DNA from: Catenaria anguillulae PL171 | Taxonomy: Eukaryota; Blastocladiomycota; Blastocladiomycetes; Blastocladiales; Catenariaceae | Length of the DNA: 64,000 nt | Assembly: GCA_002102555.1 (NCBI GenBank) | Contig: MCFL01000080.1 | Coordinates: 1-64,000, forward strand | Direction: 5' to 3' | Shown: piece after piece, positions 47,534 through 57,711 of the stretch | How positions within the stretch are numbered: position 1 is the stretch's first letter | Layout of the letters: each line of letters starts with the position of its first letter | Made by a program: the position numbers and the translations under genes | The notes under the pieces: generated by a model | Database searches by the model: none | The model's input: the letters and a program-made list of their open reading frames with translations, nothing else | What the model was told of the DNA's origin: nothing

Positions 47534-48227
47534 TGTGGTGCATGATCCAAGAGTATTTCAACGAGTGGTGTATGTGTCTTGCCAATGTACATACTGTCCT
47601 TGTCGGTTTCTTCCTTAATCTCCATGCAAGTTGGAAAGTGATTGCAAGTGGGAACACGACTGACTTGGGCGATCGCGACTGTCTGCCAACGCATCAAATG
47701 TGAATGTCGTCCCAACCAATGAAAGGCAGTCACATTCACAGCAGTAATGGCCATGGACGGCAGCACACATTGTGCATCAAGACAATCAGCATGAACGGCA
47801 CACTTGAAACGAGCAGCAACAACGATGCCCAAGTTCAGACGAATGCTAGGCCAACACCAACAACTCCAAACGACAGACCAACGACTGCCAAACCAACGAG
47901 CTCCTAGATACCTGACGCACACTGCCATGGCCAGCCGAGTCGTCATCGGCAGCAGAACCATTATATCTTGGCGCTTGCAATATCCGGCTCAATTCAAGTG
48001 GGATTCGGCGTCGGAGCCAGCTTTGGAGGCACACCGGCTGAGTTGCACGGAGTGCGCGAACAGCCGCCCGTCACGGCTGGGTTTCAACTGGCAATGTCGG
48101 GCCGTCATGTGTGGCAAGGTCTTCGCAGTCGCAGTGGCTGTTCAAGCGGGTCAATAACGCATACGTCAGGCACAATGCCACTTCCGATCCATGTGTTGAC
48201 GAGAAAATTGAGACCATACGAAATGGA
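47534..48227. other. Intergenic, about 690 bp
   Basis: Upstream of the five-exon gene. A hydrophobic minus-strand stretch near 47870-47935 (ELVGLAVVGLSFGVVGVGLA) follows an AG and could be a transmembrane exon of that gene. It cannot be joined to the downstream frame with confidence. Confidence 0.35.
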
Positions 48228-48709
48228 TCACGAAGCTGTTTCCAGCTGGCCCCGCCGCCGCTTGGATGGTGATTTGGGCCGCCAGATCGGGAATAAGTCA
48301 CTGCTTGTCAACGTTGGATGGTGGAAAGTGGTCGTGCGAGTGACAACACTGGTTGCAACATGAGTGACGGTGACAGTGGGCCAGATGCTGTTTTGGTGAC
48401 GACCTCAGTCTCCGTAACGACGACGATTACTGTGCTGGTCACGGTTGGGCCGGAGGGACAGTGACCTCGACCTGTATCGTCTGGGTCGCCGTTGTCCATG
48501 GTCCGACCGGGTTGGTGGTTTCATCTGGCCCAACGATGGTGAGGTCTCGGTCGCGGTTGGTGTGGTGATGAGAGCAGCATTGACCGGAGATGACGGTTGC
48601 GCTGTTGGGCCCAACTGGAATGTTTGGATGGTCGGGATGCAGTCTCGGGTCCACTGGTTTGGCCGGTCGTAAGTCGGGTGATGATGAGGAGTAGGCAAGC
48701 AAGCCGCAT
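48228..48709 (-). CDS. Putative secreted Ser/Thr-rich protein, frame broken
   Basis: The ATG at 48709 begins a good signal peptide (MRLACLLLIITRLTTGQT). Downstream, Ser/Thr/Pro-rich low-complexity sequence of wall-protein type continues but changes frame several times: TAQPSSPVNAALITTPTATE, then GPWTTATQTIQVEVTVP, then TVTSTVIVVVTETEVVTKTA, then TVTVTHVATSVVTRTTTF, ending near 48228. About three shifts are needed, in the stretch of the window where other genes also shift. Introns could account for some of them. No enzymatic domain is visible. The 3' end is uncertain. Confidence 0.4.
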
Positions 48710-49086
48710 GAATTCATCCCAAGGTGATGGTCGGCAGGCCGGCGTGAGCGGAAGAGCGGCAGGACCGACATTTCCCCGCTCCGCAATCAATAATGTTTTG
48801 TCTCGCATTGCCTTTGACTTGAAGAAGGCCAACCAATTGCAGTCAATTAGGAGGACCGTGTGACCCTGAGCCATTTGCGGTCCGCAGTCTGTACTGTATG
48901 ATATGTACCGATTCGCTGAATCATCAGTGCAAATGCTCAATGTCATATGATTTCTTCTACAGCTGAAAGTGTTCGTCAGCATCGGGCATTCAACCAGTTG
49001 CATTGCGTGCGCCAGTGCTTGCCACGGTGAAAACTAACAGTAAACGATACATTTGTAAAACGATAAACACGCAAAGCACTCTTAAC
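48710..49086. other. Intergenic, 377 bp, no gene seen
   Basis: Lies between the Ser/Thr-rich gene start and the NOL6/UTP22 stop. No motif-bearing frame. Confidence 0.45.
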
Positions 49087-52000
49087 TTAGCCAAGGTACA
49101 CCAGCTCGCGCTTCTGAATCACGACCCGATCGACCAACCCGTCTCCCAACCGCACAATGTCAGCAGCAATTGCCGCCAAGTTCGGCATCATCTGCAACTT
49201 TGACGCTGCCTCGGCCTCCTCCGCTTCATCATGATCCACCTCCATCTCATCATCATCGCTTCCGCTTGCCTCGCCCTCTTTGGCCTCTCCCCAACCAAGC
49301 ACCATTGGGTTCTTGACTGCCTCAACGGCCGCACTGGCCAACGTCAACCGCTTGGGCACCATCTGCATCGGGTCCACCACAATGCCGACCACAGACCCGT
49401 CCAAGTCGTTGAAAAAGACGCGCAGCAGCCCACCAAACGCACTCACGACCTGGCGAATCCATGCATCCACGGGATTGAAGCCCGGAAACTCGTTGCTCGG
49501 CAAGCACACGCCGCGCGTCACGTACTTGTTGACCACATCGGGCTTGAGGTACACGACCAGGTCGAACGCAGACAGACCAGTGGCGGCCAGGGCGAAGAGC
49601 GGGTCGAGCTTGGCCGAGGCAGGCAGCACTGTCGCTTGTGCGTGCTTTGACGACGACGATGTCACAGGGCGCCGTTGTTAGGTACGCCAGCGCAGCCTTG
49701 CACACGGCGCGCAGCCGCTTGACCGCCAGCAACTCGATGGCGTGACGAGCGTACGCGGACGCAACAATGGCCGATCCCATGGGTGGTGCAGACACATCAA
49801 TGGGGCCTTGCACACTCCTGGCCTTTTCCTCCTTTTCGGTCTCGATGGCCATCATCTCAGCCCCGCGCCACGCGCACCAGCAATCATCTCGGTCTTGCTC
49901 CTCACACCCTTACCCACACGCGTGGCCACCCCCAGCGCGTACTTGACCCAATCGTGAGAGCCAATGAGCTCAAGCACGCGCACGAATCCGGCCATGGCGT
50001 CCGTGGGCGCACGCACGTGCTTGTCGGCCGCGCGCGTGAACACGTGTGCAACGAGAAGGTCGGCAATGTGGTCGTGCACTTGGTATCCGAGCATGTGCTT
50101 GGCAACAAAGTACTTGAAGAGCCGCGCGGTCGGGCCTAGGGCTGGGAAAATCAGCGACAGGTTGGACATGTCCATTGCGTGGTGGATCTCGGCAGACATC
50201 ATGGGCGAGGCCTTTGGCTTGACGACCATCTTGAACAGGTAGCCCGCAAACGAGATGTCGAGCGACAATGGGGCCGATACAACGGTGCACTTTTCGACCT
50301 CGCCCGCGGCCGACGACGACTCGAGCATTTCGGCAAACGCAAGCAAAAACAACATGGACATGTGATACCGCGCCTCGGGTCCTCGGGCCACTTGCCGCTG
50401 GCCTCCAACTCGACAACAAACAAGGCCGGCGCCCTGTGCGGGGCAATGGCCGTGCGCGTGAGCTCGGGGCTCACGGGCAACACGGCGCTCACGGGCAGCG
50501 GCACCTTGTCTGTGTCGACATCCATGATCATGCGCGACAATTGCTGGAAGGCCTCGTCCATGGCCAGCCGCGGTTGGTCGCCGCCGCTCACGGTCCGCGC
50601 AACAGCACGCAACCGCTTGAGCGCCGCGTGCTGGCCCCAGTGCCGGGTGGGCGTCACCGACATGTGCCGCGTGCACACATAGTCAATCATCTCGGCAACA
50701 ATCTTGGTTGGCGCAATCCCGGTCCAGGCAACCGATTCGGCAATGGTGCCGTCGGGGAACCGCCGAAGTTCGGCCTTGGAACCCCAGAGCCGGCGGAAGG
50801 CCGTGGCGCCCGCAGTGTCGGTTTCGGGCGACGGCCCAATATCCATGCGACGAACCGACTCCTCCGGGTGCAAGAGCAAGCCAAATGTGAGCTCGGAAGT
50901 TGGAATGGCCGATTCGGGCGCACTGGCCGAGATGGCCCATGTTTTGGAGCCAATGGTATCGGGCAGGTAGGCAATGAGATCGACACGGTCGGTGAGGGCA
51001 CGCAAAAGCAAGCGCGGGATGGCCAGCGACAAGAAATGCGCGGAAGAGGGATCATCGAGCCGCACGCGAGGGTTGTAGAACGCAGGTGGGGTGGATGGGA
51101 GTGGAATGCGCACGAGGTGGTCGTACGAGGCGATGGCGGTCAGCGTGGATTGCAAAAAGAGTGGCTCAAAGTGCGATGCGGCGGCCAGGGTGGCGGCTTT
51201 GGCTGCCTCCAGTTTGAGCTGAGAAGGGAGATCAAGGAGGGGGTCAGAACGTGAGCCCAGATATCAATTAACGATTTCAAGCAAGATTGTGAGCGTACAC
51301 GCTTGGCGTCTGCTTGACCCGCCCACCACGTCAAATTCGTTCCTTGCGCATCAATCCACGACACTTCACTTGCCACCCACATCTCCGTGTCCTGACCCTT
51401 TTTCTGGTCGCCCAACAGCAAGGGTGCCGCGACATCCACATTTGCCACGTAAAACACGACGACCCGGAAGATTTGAGCAGGCTTCAAATCCCTTCCCATT
51501 TGGCCCTTGATGGCCAGCGCGGCCGCCAAGTACGTCAAGGGAAACGCCCAGCTGCTGAGCGCGCGCTGCTCGCACCAGACCTTGAGCAGCTTCATGGCGC
51601 TCGGCAAATGTGGGACAAGGGTGGCGGCCTTGTGCATGAGGTGCAGATGCGAAAGCAAGTGCATATCGGTGAGGAGCTGAGCGTTGTAAGCGGGCGTCGG
51701 AGGGAGCGGGTCGAGTTCGACGCCAGATGTCGGGCGGACATTGTTACGGTTGGGCGCAAGCTTGTCGAGCTTGAAAGTGGTCGAGGCAATCGTGGGGCGG
51801 ATGTTGATGATTGCATGTCCCGCGGATTTCTTGCCCAATGGAATGGCCAAGAGCAAAATGGGTTTGCGAATGTCATTGCGGTCGTACGCAAATGAGACTT
51901 GCGCCGATGAACTGGCAAGGGCACGCGAAAGCTCGGATGCGACGTGCGCAAGATAGAATGAGCGCTTGTGGAAGTACCGGTGGTTGAGATGGTCCTTTGG

Positions 52001-52612
52001 CTGGAATAGGCTGGCTGGCATTTCTACGGCGACATCGAGGTTGTATCCGCCGCCGCGCCGCTTGATGAGTGCGCCGCGCTTTTCTCCACCCACAAGAAAA
52101 CTGCCAACGACATCAACACGGGCCGGTGGTGCAAATGCGAATTGGTAGTTGATTTCGTCCTTGCCCAAATCCACCGTCCACGGCCAAGCGACTTGGGCCT
52201 TGTTCAAGTGCGCCTGAGCTTTCGCGTGCGACATTGACGGAGTGGGTTTTGCGCCTTCGAGGGTCGACTTGATGAGGACCAACGTTTGGCGCACGGCGGG
52301 TGACACCGTGACGGAAACCTCGGCGAGAAGCGAGTCGGTTTGCAGGTCGAGGGCAGAGTCGAGCTGCATGAGATCGTGCGCGGTAAGGTTGTCGGCGATC
52401 GACTGGGCAGCACCCTTGGCGTGGCCATTGCCACTGCCATTGTCGAGGACAGAGTGCATGGGATTGTCGTCCGTGTCGGGACCATCGTCGAGACTGTCGG
52501 AGTCGTTGTTGTCGTCGGCGTCGTGCATTTCAACGTCGGAGCCAGAGTCGGACGTGGTGTCGTCGGATTCAAAGTCGGCCGAGGCCAAGGCGACAAAGTC
52601 TTGGGGTTTCAT
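49087..52612 (-). CDS. UTP22: Nucleolar protein 6 / Utp22 family (Nrap), SSU processome subunit
   Basis: Exons 51299-52612 and 49087-51218 (intron 51219-51298, GTACGC...CTCAG), about 1,148 codons, like human NOL6 (1,146). The N-terminus is acidic (SDDTTSDSGSDVEMHDADDN). Nrap hallmarks follow: PARVDVVGSFLVGG in the nucleotidyltransferase-like domain, NHRYFHKRSFYLAHVASEL, KLLKVWCEQRAL, GLLLHPEESVRRMDIGPS and RLWGSKAELRRFPDGTIAES. The C-terminal half includes LFKYFVAKHMLGYQVHDHIA, VFFNDLDGSVVGIVVDPMQM and ends VVIQKRELVYLG. The protein is part of the UTP-C module with Rrp7 in 18S rRNA maturation. At least three single-base shifts (near 50385, 49865 and 49665) break the last exon although conservation continues. 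It faces TIM54 head-to-head. Confidence 0.93.
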
Positions 52613-52895
52613 TGTATTTGCGTGACCGACGTTATCCTTGTGCATTGACTGTTCCTGTTCGTTGGCTGGACGGGATGGAATGGAATGGTAATGGGCAGAT
52701 TGACACGAATTCGAATGGGGCTCTGCGAACAATGCGAACGTGTTGTTGTCGGCACGCACGCACAGTCACGTGATGCGTTGACACTTGCACCCAGCGATGG
52801 AGCCAAGTCAAGAGTTTCCGTAGGTCGAGGTCGAGTGAAGGTTTGCTCCTCAGTTGACCGATATCCAGACACATGCATGTTATGATATCATCGCC
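52613..52895. promoter_or_regulatory. Divergent promoter region, NOL6/UTP22 and TIM54
   Basis: 283 bp between opposite start codons. The minus-strand frame stays open upstream of the NOL6 start to 52759, but the conserved acidic N-terminus favours the Met at 52612. No specific element can be assigned. Confidence 0.5.
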
Positions 52896-54419
52896 ATGGC
52901 CGATCCATCAACATCAACGCCGTCTGCCGCTCCGCCAGCAGCTCCTGCCCCTGCTCCCGGCTCGACCCAGGCCAACGCCAGCACCAATACCAACACCGCC
53001 AACCTGACCATGGCGGCCAAACTCCGATCCAAAATCCCGAAAATCTCGCGCGGATGGCTCATCTTTGGCTCGCTTGTCACCACGTATGCCGCCCTCAAGT
53101 ACCGCGACCGCCGCCTGACGGACGCTGTGCGTGCCGACCTCGATGCCCGTGCTGAGCAACTTGCCTCACAACCCTTGTCGTCGCCTCGGGACAGGGTGCG
53201 CAAAATCTGCATTGTGACCATGCGCCCGCACCCAGACGACTCGATCCGCACGTCGCTGGCGCTCTTTAACGATTACGTCAAGCCCGTGCTCGACAAGGCT
53301 GCCGTGGATTACGATGTGGTGGATGCGTATGAGCCAGGTACCATTTCGCGGCATGTCGCGGGCACGCTTGCAAAGAAGCAGCGGTACCAGTATTGGACGC
53401 CAGAGGACGAGCTCCGCGCTGCGGTGCTGACCACACCGGTCGACGATCTCAAGTACTTTTATCGCATGCAAGACTACGACGCCTACGTCGCCCTTGGCCG
53501 CAAGCCATTCGAGGAGGTGGTCCATGGGTATGCCATGGGCTTGGAACAGGCTCGCAAGGAGTTGCAGGAAGACTTTCCTGAATATGATGTCCCCAACCTG
53601 TCCGCTCAAGCCTCGCCTTCGTCCTCGTCCTCATCGTCGTCTTGGTCCACTTGGCTCTTTGGTGGGTCAGCGACATCGCAGCAATCTTCACTTCCGGCCT
53701 CGCGTCCACCTCTCGTCACCCCGCCCATTGCCTACCTGCCGCTCGCTACATTTTCGGGCATGCGCACCTTCCCGCAACGCCTGTACCGGTGGTTCAACCA
53801 GCACCAGCTCGTGCGCGACTATGGCGAGCAAGCACTGGCCCTGGCCTATGCCTCTCGCTTGCGCCCAATCGACCCACAGACCGATGCACTCTTGGGCGTA
53901 CGCGAGTTTGGCGTGTCGTTTGTGCTCAAGAAGCAGGAAAAGCCCGAGGGGACCATTGTGGAGGGCGACTTGATGGATGATGAGATGCACAAGTTTTGGC
54001 CGCCGCCGCAAGAGAGTCCCACGGAGCGGGCAAGGAGTGCCGCTGACAAGTTGAGCAAGAAGCATGCCGAGGGGTTGGTCAAGGCGATGGACGGGGTTGC
54101 TTCGGCCGGGGATATCATCAAGGCGGCCGAGGAGGCGAGGATGCAGCAGCAACAGCAACAACAGAAGCAACTCGATGTGCCCGCAGTGGAAGAGGTCAAG
54201 GAAGTCGTGGCGCAGGAGACCAAGGCTGCGGAACCGACAGTGGACAAGGAAAAGGAAAAGGAAAAGACGCCGGCCGAGTTGCAAACGGAGCGTGAGCAGA
54301 CCCACTTCAAGTTGCTCAATCGGTACTTTGTGCCTCGTTCGGTCGACGCTCCTATTCGCAAGCTCGCCGAAACCGGCGTTCAGATTTATGAGCCCGAGTT
54401 TTTGTCCAAGGTCGAGTAA
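52896..54419 (+). CDS. TIM54: Tim54, TIM22 translocase subunit
   Basis: Intron-free, 507 residues from the ATG at 52896 (CATCGCCATGGCC context); an in-frame Met at 52854 is upstream. An Ala/Pro-rich N-terminus precedes KIPKISRGWLIFGSLVTTYA (about residues 45-65), the single membrane anchor. The intermembrane-space domain follows: CIVTMRPHPDDSIRTSLALF, then PVLDKAAVDYDVVDAYEPGT and FEEVVHGYAMGLEQARKELQ. A Ser run (SSSSSSSSW) and a Gln run (QQQQQQQ) sit in linkers. The C-terminus is charged. Tim54 scaffolds the TIM22 complex for inserting carrier proteins into the mitochondrial inner membrane and is restricted to fungi. The frame is intact. It converges on the ARMC1-like gene with 162 bp between stops. 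Confidence 0.87.
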   Translation: MADPSTSTPSAAPPAAPAPAPGSTQANASTNTNTANLTMAAKLRSKIPKISRGWLIFGSLVTTYAALKYRDRRLTDAVRADLDARAEQLASQPLSSPRDRVRKICIVTMRPHPDDSIRTSLALFNDYVKPVLDKAAVDYDVVDAYEPGTISRHVAGTLAKKQRYQYWTPEDELRAAVLTTPVDDLKYFYRMQDYDAYVALGRKPFEEVVHGYAMGLEQARKELQEDFPEYDVPNLSAQASPSSSSSSSSWSTWLFGGSATSQQSSLPASRPPLVTPPIAYLPLATFSGMRTFPQRLYRWFNQHQLVRDYGEQALALAYASRLRPIDPQTDALLGVREFGVSFVLKKQEKPEGTIVEGDLMDDEMHKFWPPPQESPTERARSAADKLSKKHAEGLVKAMDGVASAGDIIKAAEEARMQQQQQQQKQLDVPAVEEVKEVVAQETKAAEPTVDKEKEKEKTPAELQTEREQTHFKLLNRYFVPRSVDAPIRKLAETGVQIYEPEFLSKVE

Positions 54420-54581
54420 TTGCTATGGGCCACAGGTTGTCAAGCAACATTGTCAAACAATAGACTCTTAGTTTTTGGTATTTTGTAAAACAACAACAAG
54501 TGGACTGACCAACGGTTGAGCGCAAGCAATACTCCCATCCACGGTTCGTCGAGCCGCAACCAATAACTTCAATCAACTCAT

Positions 54582-56135
54582 TCACCAACCCAACCACGAC
54601 GACACTTTGCCCAGCCACCCTTTGGGCACCACCTTTGCTGTGTTGTCCTTGTCATCCGCGTCTTCCTCGGCAAACGGGTCGACCCCATTATCATCCAAGT
54701 ATCCCGGCGCATCCTTCTGCCCACCGCGCTTGTTGAGTTCCGTCCGCTTTGTTGCACTGGCGTACGGATCATCCTCATCGTCGTCCACTTCGTCGCTCGC
54801 GTTACTCGAGCTCTCGTCGTCATCGTCGTCATTTTCATCTTCGTCTTGGTCATCTTCTGGCCCATTGTCCTCGGGCTCTGGTGTGCGCACGGCGGGGAGC
54901 ACCGTGTCCTCGCCGCCGGCGCGGCGCGCGGGAATCACAATGGCCAACACTATTCCATTCGCCGCGGCCTCGTACTCGTCAAGGTTGTCGCCATCCTCGT
55001 CAAGCTGTTGCTCGCGCACCGTGGCGGGAATCTTGCGCACCAAATGCTGCAGCAAATCGTCGGCTTGGATCGTGGGCACGACCCGAAGCACAATGCGCGG
55101 TTTGCTCGATGGCACGGAGGGTGAGGGTGACTCGATGGTGAAGCTAATGATGCCCGGGGTCGACAGCAACGACGACGAGATGGCGGCGTGTAAGCGCGGC
55201 GAAATGGTGGGCGGGTGGTGCAGCGAAATGTAGAGCGCGCGAGAGCGTGTCGGGGTGAAGATGGAACGTGCCGTGCTTGGTGCACGCTATGGGATACGCA
55301 AGAAAACATTATACAGGGACGAATGAATGGCTGCAGATTCACAATATTCAAATAGGAATGGACGTACAGAAGCATAGCCAGCACCTGCACGACTCACTGA
55401 CGCCATCCTTCGAGGAGACCCTGTCCTCACGACCCCGTTGGGACTAGTCGCCGTCGGCCACCCAGCAACACACCGCGTCGATAACCCGCTGGAACTCGAC
55501 GTACTTGAGCTTGCAGCAGGCGAACACGCGGCCGCACTGTTGCGCTTCGTGGGCGACACCATGCACCCGGCGGTGGCGACACGTAATCCGCTGGCTGCAG
55601 GATCCGGTCGCTTTGCCAAACGCCCCGCCAGCTCCCTGATTTTGGGATCGACGCCCGGCTCGCTGAGAAAGTGCGAAATGGCCGTGCGGAAGGCGAGCTC
55701 GGCACGGATGGGTGCAAACACGGCCGGGTCGGGCGATTGAGCGAGAAGAAGCATGGTTTTCAAGGCCAAGATGACGGTTTCGTGGAGCGGGGAGGCGAGC
55801 ATGATGATGAGACCGCCTCGGAAAGCGCGGTCTTGAACAATGGCCAGGTGGGCGTGGTGCGACCCGGACGAGATGGTTTGGTAGAACCGGTGAGCGAGGG
55901 CGAGTTCGCTGATCGGGTTCTTTGGCTGGGATTCTGCTTCTGCTTCTGAATTCCCGGGTTTCTGCTGCTTCTGCCCTTGGGAATCATCGTCTTGATAGGC
56001 GTGAGGAGTACGATCATCGCGACCTGAAGTGGAAGTGGGGGCAGCCTTGGTCGCGTTGGCGGCGGCGCTCTGTTTCTTGGCCTGTTCGGTCTCTGGCCCG
56101 GGGGCGAGATTGACGGAAGACGGAGTGGCTATCAT
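54582..56135 (-). CDS. ARMC1: ARMC1-like armadillo protein
   Basis: Exons 55368-56135 and 54582-55286 join in phase 0 across an 81-nt intron (GTACGT...CATAG), giving 490 residues with no frame break. After a polar N-terminus of about 80 residues, an armadillo-type helical region reads HLAIVQDRAFRGGLIIMLAS and PLHETVILALKTMLLLAQSP, resembling the N-terminal half of animal ARMC1. The second exon holds an HMA-like alpha/beta segment (ALYISLHHPPTISPRLHAAI, STPGIISFTIESPSPS, IVLRVVPTIQADDLLQHLV) at the position ARMC1 has its ferredoxin-like domain. A long acidic insert follows, and the end WLGKVSSWLGW recalls the aromatic C-terminal helix of ARMC1. Animal ARMC1 associates with the mitochondrial MIB/MICOS bridge. 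The assignment is from remembered family features and needs a profile search. Confidence 0.68.
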
Positions 56136-56636
56136 TTCCTTTCCAGTGCGTCGGGTTATATTTGTTGAATGTAAACCTTATGGCGTAGAGTCTGCGTCGT
56201 TCCGATGTCAATTGCAAGTCAAGTCAAGAAACGAGAAACGCGTCTTGGAATATTTCTGAGAGCAAAGAGAGAGAAGAGAGAACGGCCGGACTCCTGACTG
56301 CACGTGCTGAAGCGAGCTGCTCAAGCGACGCAAGACTCAATGGGTTGTACTTACTTCATGCCATTGATGGATACTTAACCACGTGGCCGGCATTCTCGCT
56401 CTTCATGATCAGGCATGGCCATTCATTCCCACTGGTCGTTTACATTATTCAAGTTGACTTCCATTTTTTCGGTCATCATCTATTCCCACAGTCTCCCGCT
56501 CCCATCCATCGCCAGTCCGTCACTCAGTCATCTCAGAAATCGTCCTTCCTTTGATTCTCGATTGATCTCGTTTTTTTTCCCCGAAAGCTTTCACATCCTC
56601 CACAACCTTGATTCAATCTTTCGTTGTCATCCAACC
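56136..56636. other. Divergent intergenic region, 501 bp
   Basis: It separates the ARMC1-like start (minus) from the wall-protein start (plus). The last 130 bases are pyrimidine-rich (CTCGTTTTTTTTCCCCG), typical of a fungal leader or promoter. No gene is seen. Confidence 0.5.
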
Positions 56637-57457
56637 ATGCGCGTTTCCATCCTCCTCCTGCTCGCCGCCCTCTCCATCGTGTTGTCAACGAATGGCAACC
56701 CAGTCGCCCAGCCGCACCCGCAACAACTCCCTCAACTTCCTCAAGATGTGACTGCCGACGACATTGCCAATGTGCTCGATGGGCAAGGTCTCTCGCGCGA
56801 TATGCTGCCGCCCAACAACGCGGCCAGCGAAAGTGGTGATCAACCGCCAGTTGTTCCATCGCCGCCGCCTCCGCCTGCCAGTCCCAGTGCGTCGGATGTG
56901 GAGGCAAGCGTGGATCCGAGCGTTGTATCGTCCGTTTTGGCGTCAGTGACAAGTGGACCGGCGGTTACCGTCAGTAGTGGGGCGGGGACGGCCGTCACGG
57001 CAACAACGGCGCCGATTTCCGGTTCGTACACTTGCTTGTTTCCCACAATTATGTAAGTCGATGATTGATCACTCACAATACCAACGAGTTAACAGGTACT
57101 TCATCGGCCGGCTCGGCCGCTACAGCAACCGATACATCGGAGACTGCAACGGCCACTAGCTCCGATTCGACCTCAACCACCGACTCGACGACGAGCACGG
57201 ACACTTCCAGTAGTACCAGTCTTGAGACAAGTACGGCTGCGTCGTCGGCTGCCTCAACTCCCAGTACACGTTCCCCATCGACGACATCATCGGCCACCAT
57301 TGGAACTGCAACCATTCGCCCAATCCCAGTACCAAGTGCGACTGCTGGAACGGGGACCGAGCCTTCGGCTGCAAACCATTTCAAGTCACCCATGGGCGGT
57401 CTCGCAGGCTGCATGCTTTTCATTGTTGCTGTCGCGGGTGCACTTCATGTGATGTGA
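56637..57457 (+). CDS. Ser/Thr-rich secreted protein, probable GPI-anchored wall protein
   Basis: Exons 56637-57021 and 57096-57457 join in phase 1 (74-nt intron with a GTTCGT donor), giving 248 residues. The signal peptide is MRVSILLLLAALSIVLSTNG. Pro/Gln-rich sequence follows, with VTADDIANVLDGQGLSRDML as the only potentially ordered helix. The rest is Ser/Thr-rich (SSDSTSTTDSTTSTDTSSST), likely heavily O-mannosylated, with a hydrophobic tail (GGLAGCMLFIVAVAGALHVM) that fits a GPI signal. It shares architecture with the genes at 17337 and 38851 but no obvious sequence identity. No catalytic domain is present. Confidence 0.78.
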
Positions 57458-57711
57458 AGCGAAGTGACCCTACTGACCCCTTGACGTACATATTTGGCAT
57501 TCTGGAAATATCACTACCTATCACCTTTTCCCGTTTTTTCTCCATCCGTACATGTGTACATACATGCATTTGTTTCCCCTCTCGACTGATCGATGCAATT
57601 GTTGTGCACGAGCAGAGTGCATTCTAACTACACACATGGAAAGTCGGAAGATCAAGTATACATGTCACACGATTCTCAGTGCACACATCACTCCAAGTCA
57701 TAACCGCCCAC

